Below are positions 45,877-57,875 of a stretch of DNA of 64,000 nucleotides, piece after piece (positions within the stretch are counted from its first letter, which is position 1; every line of letters begins with the position of its first letter). The stretch comes from Lineus longissimus (Eukaryota; Nemertea; Pilidiophora; Heteronemertea; Lineidae). Both the position numbers and the translations under genes were made by a program. The notes beneath the pieces were generated by a model. It had not been told where the DNA came from and did no database searches. It saw only the letters and a list, made by a program, of their open reading frames with translations. Where the stretch lies: assembly GCF_910592395.1 (NCBI RefSeq), contig NC_088316.1:9798001-9862000 (forward strand), written 5' to 3'.

Positions 45877-47159
45877 AACTTCAAAGAATGGTAATTTTCC
45901 CTGTTTGACATTCGTTCCGGTGGAGATGGTAGCCCTGTCCTACCAAGTTCTATCAAACTGCCGTCCAATATATCCCGCAAAAAGAAGAGCAAAAGATCCA
46001 CTGCCTCTCATTCTAACACCGAACACTATGGTTACACATGCTTCCCTAGTTACGGTTATATCGTGCACATCCAGTGCTGAATGATGCTTGCCTTATTATA
46101 GTCGTGTGAAGACTGATCCCTATCCAGACTCTAGATTGATCTTTTCGCTCCTGTAGTCTCGCACTACTTCGCCTCTCTCCGGCAGCTTATGGATCAATGA
46201 TGGCGAGCTTGTGTGGCGGATTGAGGATGGCGTTGCTTAAGATACTTCATCAACACTGATTTAGATTTGAGATGGCAGCCTTCAATTAAAACACCAAGCT
46301 ATTGCTGCTTTCTGGGTCCAGTAAGCCAATAATATTGGTCATATTTTGGGCAAGTGTGTGCTCATTTTCAACCGAATCTCTGCTTATCCCTCTCTTCAAA
46401 GAATAAGGCGGTGTGGTGATCACCGATCCAAATCCTTTTCTCACCCCAGAGAAGAAAGAGGCAAATGTGAGTACCGATCGAGCACCAAGCAGTCTTAAAT
46501 GTCGAGTTCCTCGATTCCGTTTCTATGAAACTGCCCTCCCTTGTTTCAAGGGCTAAACAATTGTGTTATGATATTTTGCTTGTGAATTTCGATGACAATG
46601 CCGATTTGAAATATGATGTATGACTGCTAAAGCCTATGCTCATCAACTTTTGTATTGGTGATTGCTTCACGGTAGGCCTCGACCCTCTAGTGATAAGATC
46701 TCGGAACCGCCGACAGAAGAATGACTTCGACGGGAAATCGATATTTCTTTTATTCATCGGTGCCTCGACTTGTAATGCTAGGAGTCCATTATTTTGATTC
46801 CCAGGGGGTTCAAGTGTAAATGATTCCTTGTCTCTCGTGATTTGTCAACGCTATCTAATGACCTATGAGCCTGTTTTGCAATCCTTTGAGCATGTTGACG
46901 CTTAAAAATCCTACTGCTTTGATATGAAACATACCGGTAAGAGTGACAAACCGCAAGAACATGCATTATAAGTGATTTAGAAATTTATGAAACCTTTTGG
47001 ATAAGATTAGGTCGAATCATATTGAGCAAGTTCACGTCGTACCCTGTTGAGAAGTCATTGCTACCCGATATCGATTTGGCTGTCGGAGGCTGTGGGAGTG
47101 GCGCAGTGGAAACATCCGCACATGTCACATCTGAGGTCCCGGGGATTCCCTAATACAAC
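45877..47159. other. Upstream region of the receptor gene, no elements assigned
   Basis: The 5' UTR and promoter of the minus-strand receptor gene should begin here, unless an upstream non-coding exon exists. I see no convincing TATA box or initiator. No other gene or repeat recognised. Confidence 0.4.
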
Positions 47160-47520
47160 ACATATCATACGGGTTTTTTTTTTATTTGACCTAATTGTCA
47201 AGGTCACAGAGGTCAAATAGCGTAAATTGGCCTTTTGAGTGTTAACTATTGCACGTTTCTTCACCGCTAAAGCTATACATTTGAAATTTAGTCACACATG
47301 ACTCCCTGTGTCATATAACCTCTGATGCCGAATTTCGGTCCGATCTAATTCTCGACTTGGCCACCAGGGGGCCAAAGCTGAAAAAGGAAAAAGTGTAATA
47401 TCTCGCTTATGAGTGACTTGTTTTCGATAATATTTTTAAGGTAGGTACTCCAAGCAAGGATGCATCACATATCCTACGGGTTTTCGATTTGACCTACATT
47501 TCAAGGTGACAGAGGTTATG
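47160..47520. repeat. Duplicated phrase of a dispersed repeat
   Basis: CACATATCATACGGGTTTT...ATTTGACCTA..TGTCAAGGTCACAGAGGT (about 47160-47210) recurs at about 47465-47515 as CACATATCCTACGGGTTTT...GATTTGACCTACATTTCAAGGTGACAGAGGT. The units are about 300 bp apart with moderate identity. No coding capacity. Confidence 0.6.
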
Positions 47521-47599
47521 TTTCTTAACCAGCATGAATTCCTAACCACCAAACATATAATTGTACGGTGAGCACAATGGCCCCTGGCTACAGCTTGCT

Positions 47600-48150
47600 C
47601 CAATTACCATGACCCTTAATTGTGATGCTATTTTGCTAACCCCAACCATGACCCTTAATTTTGACGCTTATTGCCAACCCCCAACATGACCCATTAGTTT
47701 TGATGATTTATTGCCAACCCCATGACCTGTCTTTCTCATATACTCTTCCTAACCCGAACCCTGAATCGTCTTTCTTATATGCTATACCTTACCCCAACCG
47801 TGATCCTTCATTTTGATGCTACAGCTAACCCCAACCATGACCCTTCCTTTTCATATGCTATAGCTTACCCCAACCACGACCCTTCATCTTGGTGCCCTAA
47901 CTAACATCAACACCCTTTTCATATGCTATAGATTACCCCAAACATGTCACTTCATTTTGATGGTATTGCTAAACCCCACCATGGCCCTTCCTATTCATGC
48001 TATTGCTAACCCGTGACCCTTCAGCTGGATACTATTGGCATTGTTAACTCCAACCATGAAATTTTTTTTTCATAATCGTGTCAATGCCAACCCCAACCAC
48101 GACCCCTCCTTTTAATTCTATTGCTAACCCCAACCATGACACTTCATTGT
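47600..48150 (+). repeat. Degenerate minisatellite, AACCCCAACCATGACCCTT units of about 35-60 bp
   Basis: The phrase CCCCAACCATGACCCTTC, followed by ATTTTGATGCTATTGCTAAC or CATATGCTATAGCTTAC, recurs at least ten times with variable spacing. The array is diverged, with no perfect neighbouring copies. It contains CCCTAAC/CCCCAAC words but is not a telomere-type hexamer array. Confidence 0.8.
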
Positions 48151-51100
48151 CGTCCTAATCTAGGATCAATCATTTCTTTCCAGTTAAATCACACATACAT
48201 ACCCTTTCTCACGGCAGTATCACATATATTGACACTGACAGTGCAGTGCATCCGACAAATAAACCATACGAATTTTTATCTTAAAATGCACTAACAAATG
48301 TACACAATATTTGGGTGTCTATTCCCGTCTATTCCCGCCTCCGCCAACGTCGCCGCCACTTGCTCAAGATTCTGCCGGTACTTCGGTTGGCAACAGTGCA
48401 TGAGATACCGGAACTAGAATTCCCATGGATCTACCACAAAATGTTCAGATTTATTGATTAATTTTGTTTAGATTTTCTATTCTTATATACACGTAACCTA
48501 GTCTCACACCTCTTGTTTTATTGATTATTACTATTATGGAGAAATTATTGTTTTTTTGTGCAAAATGTCGTGACCTTCTTCGGCCCGTTCTCCACAAAAG
48601 TAGAGTACCAGGTAAGTCAGCTACTCCAAATATCGATTTCAATAACTCTTCCAGTTTCATTTGGAAGCCACCACCACCTAGACGGGTAGATCTAGACGGG
48701 TACTTCAGGGCTCTTATCGTTGAAATGGTTGATTTAGTATTCCGTAAACGTCATAAGAGTAACTTCAGGGCAAAAAGCATTTGACGCCCTTATATAAAGC
48801 TCGCAGGACGCTTGGTTTGCCTCAAAGTTAATTACTAAATACGATTAGTGCCAACAAAATATGTGAAATTTTACTCTGAAACGCCTCGAAAAGGGCAATA
48901 ACTGGAATGTTTAAAAGTTCTGAAAGATCTTTGACCTTGAGTTGTGAGAAATCTTGTCTTGATAACAATGAAAAGAAGATGGACGAGTTTGGTTGAAAAT
49001 TTTTCACATCAGGTCATGATCAATTCTGTTTTAAATCAGTGGACAACGTTACTGAACAGAGCCTATTCGTTGACTTGGCGTCTCGACGACGGGTAACTAT
49101 GAACGTTAAACGTCCAATCACAAAACGGCATTTTTCTCAGATAACATTGCGCCTGCAACAGCTCTATGACGTTGTCGGATAAATCACGAAGCTGCAGCAG
49201 GTTCCTCACTGTAGTGTTCGTCCCGAGTGGCGGAATATCGCTGTACAATCGAACAGTCGAACAGCCATATCAAACATTGGTTAATCAAAATGACAAGGAA
49301 ATTTATCTAATTAGATGGTGTGCCGTGCCTTTCGATCCCCTCAGCCTATTGTCTCATTCTGCAGACACTCATATATTCACGCCCTGCGCGGTGAAGAGTG
49401 CGGTGAATTGTAGCTTCTAGAATCCCCGCCGGTTAAAACTACAGAAATAATTCAAGCTCTCGATCCCCAGAACCCCAACTCGGACCATTTTGCGTTGTAA
49501 TCAGCAGATGCAAGATGGTTCAACATGAAGCAGACCTGCTTGAACATTTCACCTATGATCCAATTCAAATGAATATATTGTAATTGCTTAATAACAAATT
49601 ACTATAAGCTAAATGTGTTGCGTCAAAATCAGCAATAGGTCTATCAATCCAGGCATCGAAGTTAGGTAAATGTCAGGAAAATATCAATAAATGTACTGGA
49701 AACTAATAACCAGTATGGCATGTATGGGCGTCAACACATTTTATACTAAAGAGGCGCTAGAGGTTAAGTCACATTTCGCCATCACAAACATTGTTCATTC
49801 GTATAAACCGAATTTCTTGGAAGGTAACATAAGTTTCCACAGTAAAACATCCTTCCAGTAGGCTGAATCAAAGGATGATAAACGATTAACTCAATCGTCT
49901 ATCCGCTGTTTTATCAGGTTGCAAATACAATGTAGTATTTTTCCAAACTGCTTGCACCTTCCAGTGTATGTTTTCTTTCCTGGCCAGTTGAAGAAAGTGT
50001 TTTCTCAAACTCCCGCCCAGAAAAGGCCAATACTGTACACATGTATTTGGCATAAATTTGATTTCGCGTTAAATTGTGTCACGTCATATATCGATTATTC
50101 ATGGACCTGCCTTGCAGGAAATCGGGAATTTGAAAAGAAACTGGTCAATTTCCAGGTTCATGATGTCATCTTTCTTAGTGAATGCATTATACAATTTTGA
50201 TCATCCGATTCGAATAAGATTGGCAAACTAGGATAAATTTATCAGGATCGTATTTGTTAGAGATTTACTTGCAACACTCTGAGAACCACCTGGCATCGGG
50301 GTTTCTTTTCTGGCAAACCATACAGTCTCGCCGTAGTCCAATATGCACAGTAGAAAGCTGAGTATCCTTTAGTTTACAGTATGGCATGGGGTCATTACTC
50401 TACACCGACCGCGTATAACAACATTTTACTCAGTATGACACTACCAGTGTGGTAAATATGTGTGGTGAAATTTCCCCACCATGACCACCATCATGACTAT
50501 TGGGATATTCATTATTCAGTCAATATCTCACTCATATTTCATGTATGACAGGTCCAGTCGATCAGACGCGGCATCACCTCGACCAGTCGGGTATTATTGA
50601 AGAACCAGACAGACATCATGAAGCATGGCGAATGCCATCGATCTCGGTTATCAGACAAATATATGTAATTTCAATATGGTGATAATCAGCTATCAGTAGG
50701 TACATTGATCAACTCTGGACATTTTCATTCCTCTTGTGCATGTTGTAGTGCGCACAATAGTTACAAATACCGGAATGTAATCTTGTCAGCGAAGAGGATC
50801 ATTATAGGCTACTACTACTGAAGTGCCTCTGAATATTGCTTACTTTCATGAAGTAATGGCGGACTGGTTGTAGGGCATGCCATTCAATCGCAGTGTTGTT
50901 CACCAAGTAAATCAGCAAGTAAAATCGAATCAGAAGTAATTTATCCGTATCACTGATATCATAAGTTCGTACTAATGATTAATGATTCAATTCAGTTGCC
51001 TCAGAAATTTTAAATGCGATTATAATCGCATTCAGCTTGATTTGAAAAAACCTATTGAATATAACAAGCGCAAAATGTAGGTAAACATAATACAATGTAA

Positions 51101-51639
51101 TAGCACCAAGTGAAACCACGCACTTGTATTCCAACTCCGTCTAATTTCAACAGAACAACGATCCCTGTTACATTATTTCAATATGAAATCCAAATCACCT
51201 CCTGTTTGAAATTGCATCCGATACAGTCGGTAGTAAAGCTATTATTGTGCAAGTTATCAATGACAAACCAATATATTCGATATCAGAATCTAATGGCGAA
51301 TTCACAGCACATTCAAACCGCTCCTAATGCAGTTTGTGGACTGCGGTGAAGATGTGGCGCCGTACATTGAGAGTGAAATTTGATATCAATGCATGGCAAA
51401 CTTTAAAACTACCTCGGGAATTGAATTTTTTATTCACCACGGACCAAATATCTATGAAGGTATTATTGTCATGAGAATTATCAAGCTCTGTATATATACC
51501 GACAGCGGACTTTTCAACGCGATTTGCACTTAACCCATTGAAGGGTAAATATCGCTTCACAACCATTGCTATGTTATAGGTTGCCGGATAGAGGCAATTT
51601 GCAGAGGTGCCTTATGATTGTCCACATATCATATTTGAA
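48151..51639. other. Long non-coding stretch, nothing assigned
   Basis: No gene or mobile element recognised. Open frames at 48521-48784, 49166-49420 and 49919-50200 have no identifiable domain or splice context. Confidence 0.45.
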
Positions 51640-52015
51640 GAAGCTGTCAAATGGTGAAGAAAGGTTCCACCTTGAGTGAAATTTTAGAGTTCAGTTTTTG
51701 TTACCTTGAAAAATGCATCGAATCAACGACTCGTCTCATATGTGATGAAACCTTATTATATACCTACCATGAAAAATGTGTAACTCTGTAGCTACAACGA
51801 TTGGCTTCAAAACTTAGTATAATCGCGACAACGAAGACGTTCTCTGGACAGATATTGCCAAAAAAGCTACCATCACACCAAGTTTCGGCCATCTTGCGCA
51901 GCAGTTACAAAATGTGCTCCGCTAACAGATGGCGGACGACAACGGCGACGACGAAGGATTATAGACGCCAAGGTATCACAAAGGCTCCCTACTTTGGATG
52001 AGCAAAATAAAGGTT
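51640..52015 (+). repeat. Dispersed CGA-rich repeat, second copy
   Basis: Shares with 34430-34790, in order, CCTTATTATATACC.ACCATGAAAA (GAAAATG in the other copy), CTACAACGATTGGCTT, GCTACCATCACACCAAG, TGTGCTCCGCTAAC, a CGACGACGA run and GACGCCAAGGTAT, ending GCTCCCTAC and GAGCAAA. It is diverged by point changes and shorter at its left. Confidence 0.65.
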
Positions 52016-53280
52016 ATATCGTCAATTGCTATGATGACTACATTGTAAAATTTCGGAAATCGGAACTGAAATTTGCGACAGCTCGCTAATGTTATGTTTT
52101 TGTGTGATGTTCTAGAATCTAATTAGCAATGATCGTTCACAAAATTAAGCTTGCGGCTGACAACTGGGCATCCCGATAACAATTGTAGGGTTTCATTTAC
52201 GTTATCGTTTCAGATTACATAACTAGCTCTCCACGGCAGGATTCGACTTGATAACATACAGTCTAAATCGTTATAAAATAGGTTAGCATTGTGATTGTGT
52301 CATGTGGTCTACATATTTTTCAATCGCCAGATATATTTGTCTTACCCTTTTGTTTACAGTAACAAAGTTGCTAATCTTACAGTTAAATATCAACAAATAA
52401 GTACTAGTTTTAATGAGTAAAGGCCGATACTCCAGGTATCGAACAATTCATACTAATACATGTACTTGGTAATTTAAGGATTGAGTAAAAGTGCACCAAA
52501 CATTTTATGGTCCTATCCATTCCACAGATATGAGCATTATATAGTACACCGTATAACTTGTTTACAAACAAAGCGAAAAATTATAAGCATAAAGCTGACA
52601 TGCATGTATAAAAACCCATACGGCCAAGTTAGAAAAACACAAACGCCCGACCACCAAACGACCAACTGCACTTGAAACATGATAGACACCCAACCTCGAT
52701 TACCCAGGGGTCATTGCGCGGTCTTATGGTGACTTGTACTACCCCTGGTGTCATGTTGAGCTAAAACATATTTGATTGGTCATCGAATAACGTTTGACAT
52801 GCAAATAAGATGTAAATGATGTTTTGACACTTGGCATATTCATGGCATATTGAATCGGCGAAAAGGGTGACTTTATCAGTCTGCATAACCATTTACCCTA
52901 TTGCGATCACAAATCAATTGACGGCATAATAGAACTTCGTGAACACGGATAATTTATGAGGTAATGCTGATATGAACAATTGATTGCCTCTACAAGAAAA
53001 TAGCGTCATTTAGTTGGGACATGCGGGTACTCGGAGCAAAAAAGAACCGAAGAAGCACGTGTTACAATGACAATCGTGAGCACTGTGAAAATATTATTTC
53101 AAATCCCTTTTGAAAATTTATTTCTATATCTATGTATAAGGCTTCTTTACCTGTATTCATCCTGAGATAATTGCTCAATTTTGCAATTATTTGGTCAGCT
53201 ACAAATGGTGTTGGTCATGTTGAAACGTTGCTGACACGAAGTGCCCGAATAGATGGGTCATATTCTGGCGGGGACGCGGC
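52016..53280. other. Non-coding stretch
   Basis: No gene or repeat recognised. Confidence 0.45.
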
Positions 53281-53389
53281 ATATCCGAATTTCAGTTTCA
53301 CTACTTGACGCATTCTTTGATGCGTCGCGGTCAAACATTGACAATTTAACTGCTAAAAGGCTTAAAAAATCAATTGTGGTTTTGTCTCC
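53281..53389 (+). repeat. 109-bp direct repeat, copy 1
   Basis: Matches 54273-54381 at all but about two positions. Contains a small hairpin: GACGCAT, six bases, ATGCGTC, inside an outer TTGAC/GTCAA pair. Between the copies lie about 880 bp of non-coding AT-rich DNA. Confidence 0.9.
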
Positions 53390-54272
53390 ATTTACACTAC
53401 ATTTTGGGTCAATATAGTGAAAAATTTGAATGTGCTCAAATCACTCTAATTCATTTAGAATATTGTATTGCTGATGATTTAAGGTCAAAACATGCTAAAA
53501 TAATGAGAAAAAAACTTAATTTGACCCAAATAAGAGTTAACCTAACCCCGGTCTAAGTTCGGTTTCATTTTTGCAAGTCTTGTTGTGTTGCCATTCATTT
53601 TGTAATTTCTTTGAAACTACTTAGGCCTTGATTCTGAAAGTTGTGCCCTAAGCAGCAAAGATATTCCTAAATCACATCCTAAATTTTCAGCTCCATAGCT
53701 TGCTTATTCTGGCCAGGGCAGGTCTTTGAATTTGGTGCTGTTGGCTGCAAAATCATGACTTTTTGTCGATTTTGTCCTCTTTCGTCGCTTTGGCACAGTT
53801 GTACCACTCTTTGAAATGTCTCTCATTTCTCTAAAAATGTCCAGATATGACTTTCCTTTGTTGGAGAGTTATGGGATGTCATGTACATTAGTTTGAAAAA
53901 AATCTCAAAATTTTAACCCCTGAAATGTACCTTCATTGAGACAAGACCACTAATGAATATTCATAGGTTGGAGGGTCGAGGCCTATCAATTAGACGAGTG
54001 CATGTTTTTTACTCTCAAGTACATATTTGGAGAGGTATTGAAAAAATATTTGCTGTGGCAAGTCTACAGATATAAAGAAATTGTTTGATGAAAAAATTAA
54101 TTTCGAATTTTGCTAATTGGGTAATAGGGGGCGTGTTTTGAGTTTTTTCTGCCAGTTGGCTGAAAACAGTGGAAATATCAAAGTCTGTCTAATTTGTCGA
54201 TTATAAAAAAATTTCCGTGGTCAATCACCAATTTCCATCGCACCAGTTACTCGCAAGACTAACCCGTATATC

Positions 54273-54381
54273 ATATCCGAATTCCAGTTTCACTACTTGA
54301 CGCATTCTTTGATGCGTCGCGGTCAAACATTGACAATTTAACTGCTAAAAGGCTTAAAAAATCAATTGTGGTCTTGTCTCC
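54273..54381 (+). repeat. 109-bp direct repeat, copy 2
   Basis: Near-identical direct copy of 53281-53389, same orientation. The pair could be short terminal repeats of a small element or a recent segmental copy. Typical LTR features (TG...CA ends, primer-binding site) were not seen. Confidence 0.9.
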
Positions 54382-55341
54382 GAACGGTCGTTTTCTAAAT
54401 TGTCCGTTAGGGCTTTTATGCATGCATGTCAGCTTTAACAACTAGATTACATTACCAGGCTAGCAACTGGTCTGTTGGAGCCAGGCGGCGGGTTCACCAC
54501 AATATGCGATGTAGATCAGGCTATTGCCCTACTTAGAAGGAAAAAATATCCTTCAATCCAACTAAAAATTTGTATGATATGAAATATGTTTTTCATTGAT
54601 ATTTCTAGTGTTCAAACATGAAAGCATACTTTTGCATATGAGAATGAGTTTATTGTATTCCAAAAAATGACTTAATTATATTTTCGCTGTGTTTGTAAAC
54701 AGGTTATATTTATTTTAGAAGCCAGATCTCACATTAGAAAACTGTTATTTGAGCGAATGAATTACATTCAACATATATCCACAAATGGTCTGATTAAGGC
54801 TGGTGTTCACCTAGGCCCCTATGACACATCTCTTGTGCGCTCTTCCAACAAAAAGATATATAAACATATAGAACATAATTAAACGGTACCTAATTATTTC
54901 AATGTATGTTTCATTTCCAATCTTCCCTCTCAGCATAAAAAATTACAATTTTGACCGATCAGTATAGAGTAAATTCGTTTTTAATTAGAGGTCATACTTT
55001 GAGTTTTGAACAATTCTGCAGACTTTACGATGCGAGATACCCGTTTCAGATTGTAACTCTCACATCGAGGCATGCTGCGTGCAGGTGTTAATGATCCGTT
55101 TTTTCTAAGAATACATTCCATTTTAGTTGCTATTATTACAATTCTTTATTTCCGGCCAAAACATTAAAAAAGCTATCGTTAGCATCTGGAATGCACAAAT
55201 GGCTATATTGTACAAAAATAATTTTTCAAATATATCCATCCATAAAAGAGAAAACTTGTAAAAAAATATCTGTACGCCAGTTACAGCATCTGTTATTGTA
55301 ATTCACTTCATTCTAATTCAATGCTGCGATGTACCATTATA
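54382..55341. other. AT-rich non-coding stretch
   Basis: Nothing recognised. Confidence 0.45.
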
Positions 55342-56205
55342 CAGGGTGTATCAAAAAAGTATACAGTTTGATAAATTACCCCCAAATTAGCACTTGATAT
55401 TTTTGAAAAATATGCCCAACGGATATTGGTAGGTAACGGTTTATTGCACATCAGTACAAAATTTCACACCCAGCCTTTCACGCATGAGCGAGCAAGGGCA
55501 AATTGCCTGAACCAAGTTAAAACTGGTTTGCACCACTAAGGAATGGCATTTAAATTGAATCAAAGATCATTGGAAAGAACATTGGGCATCCGCCTCGTTT
55601 TCCACAAAAGTTTAATGCTGTAATCTGGAAACTTAGTGGAAAACATAGCAGATGCGCCTTATCTTCCTTTCCATGGTTTTAAATGCCATCACTTTTCACG
55701 CATGGCAGTTTTAAGATTTCAAATTGCGCCTGTTCGCTCATGCGCGAAAAGCTGGGTCCGATTTTTTGTACAGATATGCATTGAACCCCTACCTACCAAT
55801 ATCCATTGAAATATATTTTCTAGAAATAAAAAAATGAAATTTAAATTATAAAAAATGCTAATATCGGGGTAATTTATCAAAATGTATACTTTTTGAAATT
55901 GATGTGGAGGCCAAAGGATTAATGCTGTAATTAGCAATTTTTGTGGAAAACAAGGTGGATGCCCAATGTCCTTTCCCATGGTCTTTGATCCAATTTAAAT
56001 ACCATCCTTTTGCGGTGCAAACGTGTTTTAACTTGGTTCAGGCAATTTGCCCTTTCTCGCTAATGCGTGAAAGCTGGGTGTGAAATTTTGTACAGATGTG
56101 CATTAAACCCCAACCTACCAATATCCATTGAAAATCTTTTCCAAAAATATAAAGTGCTAATTTTGGGGTTATTGATCAAACTGTATACTTTTTTGACACA
56201 CCCTG
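55342..56205. mobile_element. Mariner-type MITE with long inverted arms (864 bp)
   Basis: The left end CAGGGTGTATCAAAAAAGTA and the right end, CTTTTTTGACACACCCTG, are inverted copies. They are flanked by TA (55340-55341 and 56206-56207), the Tc1/mariner target. The arms continue as imperfect inverted repeats for about 270 bp (for example GCACATCAGTACAAAATTTC against AAATTTTGTACAGATGTGC). The middle (about 55620-55915) contains a third, partial copy of the right arm (TTTGTACAGATATGCATTGA, CTACCTACCAATATCCATTG). No transposase. It appears to have arisen by nested duplication of one palindromic unit. Confidence 0.9.
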
Positions 56206-56944
56206 TAAAAAGGAAATGTAGTATAGACAGATTTAGTATAAAATCGAACATCAGCCTTATCTGTATTAGCCTATCTATGTCAGTAAATCCAAAATCTGAC
56301 GTCCCTTAGAAACCAAAACAAAGCTGTTACATAGGCCTAACATGTGAACAAAACAGTCATTGGCAAAATCTCTTGACTGCATGTTTCAATTTTGACCAAA
56401 CTTGATTCGATGCGGAACTTAAAATCTGGTCTTTAAAGATTTGTACATGTCATGCAATGATGAAAGCAGGCACATTTGCCTTTTATCTCAGGATAAGAGG
56501 GTAAGGTTTGAATAAGGTTACCGTAACGGATTCTGGTTCGGGTAAATAAGCGTTACGATTGAAGGAGTGAGCGGCATTCTACTTCAGTTAGTTTGTCCTT
56601 CGTCTGTATCCTAATTAAAATATTTCATCTAATAGTGCCTTACGTTGATCCATTTTTTCTGCTTCTTGTTTAAAAAAAACGTGCTATTCGTTAATTTTTG
56701 CATGCACAACCCCTGGCGCGAAAAAAATGTTCTACCCGCGCGATTGCACGCCGAGTTCAGGACTTCTCGACACATAGTTTTATATCCAATTGCTGAGGTC
56801 AGTGACACGAACTCACGTTTATAGTATATATACGCATACAATAACATTTCTTGGCACATAATATTGCCCAATGATACCATCAAGTCAAGATTCAGCCATC
56901 TGAAGTTGACTGAAAATAGGTAGGGTTCTGGACGGTGGTGGATA
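56206..56944. other. Non-coding stretch
   Basis: Nothing recognised before the LINE fragment. The 5' breakpoint of the LINE lies at about 56945. Confidence 0.45.
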
Positions 56945-56945
56945 G

Positions 56946-57875
56946 GTTGACGTCCTGTACCTAGACTTCTCCAAGGCGTTTGATTACGTGCCGCACAACC
57001 TGTTATGTCACAAGTTACGTTCATTCGGTTTTCACGGTCAACGTTTAGAGTGGTTCAGGTCCTATTTGGAGGGCCGAGAGCAAAGAGGGATCATCGATGG
57101 AGCAGATTCTTCTCGTTGGCCTGTTATTTCTGGGGTGCCCCAGGGTTCCATTTTGGGCCCACTGTTACTTATAAATGATTTGCCGTCTGTTGTAAGCAAT
57201 CGGACTGAGTCTAGTCTATTCGGCGATGATGCGAAATATTATAGAACAATTACCAGTTTGACCGATTGTATAGACTTGCAATGTGATCTCGACAGTCTGA
57301 TGAGCTGGAGTTCAAAATGGGGTCTGAATTTCAACATCGCCAAATGTCAAGTGATTTCTATAACATGTAAGGTTAACCCCGTCATTTCTCATTACGACTT
57401 TCGTGAATCTCTCATTAATAGGGTTAATGATGTAAAAGACATTGGAATCACCGTCGAATTCGACCTAACTTGGAACAAGCACATTGATCAGGCCGCAATT
57501 AGTGCGTGTGGGGCATGGTATGCGGTCAGAAGAGTCACAGGTGATTGCTCAAACGTGAATATTTTGAAACTTATGTATAACAGCGTTGTAGTGCGCAGTA
57601 AACTTGAATACTGTTCGGTTGCATGGGACACTCTTGAAAGCGGAACCTGTGTCGTCTCCAAACGGTCCAACGTCGTGCCACCCGGCATATGTTAGGTAAC
57701 GAAAAGGATTATTCCGCCAGGCTACTTGAATTAAATATTTTACCATTGTCGTTCATACGCGATATTTCAGACCTGTATTTTTTACACAACTGCCTAACAG
57801 GTGTGGAAGGGATAGTAGTCCTAGGGCTGATAGTCCGTGTAACAATAGCCCGCATTGCTAAATGTTTTGGTTAGG
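56946..57875 (+). pseudogene. Non-LTR retrotransposon reverse transcriptase (5'-truncated, frameshifted)
   Basis: The frame opens inside the palm domain at VDVLYLDFSKAFDYVPHNLL. It continues through SGVPQGSILGPLL and LINDLPSVVSN to SSLFGDDAKYYRTI, where family members have (F/Y)ADD: the catalytic aspartates remain but Ala is replaced by Gly. LMSWSSKWGLNFNIAKCQVI and LIN.VNDVKDIGI follow (thumb). Near 57655 a frameshift moves the reading to VQRRATRHMLGN, DYSARLLELNILPLSF and RDISDLYFLHNCLTG, the normal C-terminal tail of such LINEs. A short deletion before LINDLP is also likely. The endonuclease domain is missing. Jockey/CR1-like; the exact clade was not determined. Confidence 0.9.

Noticed and set aside
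47600-48150. CCCTAAC/CCCCAAC words resembling telomeric repeat
   Set aside because: They are part of a longer irregular minisatellite unit; there is no run of perfect hexamers.
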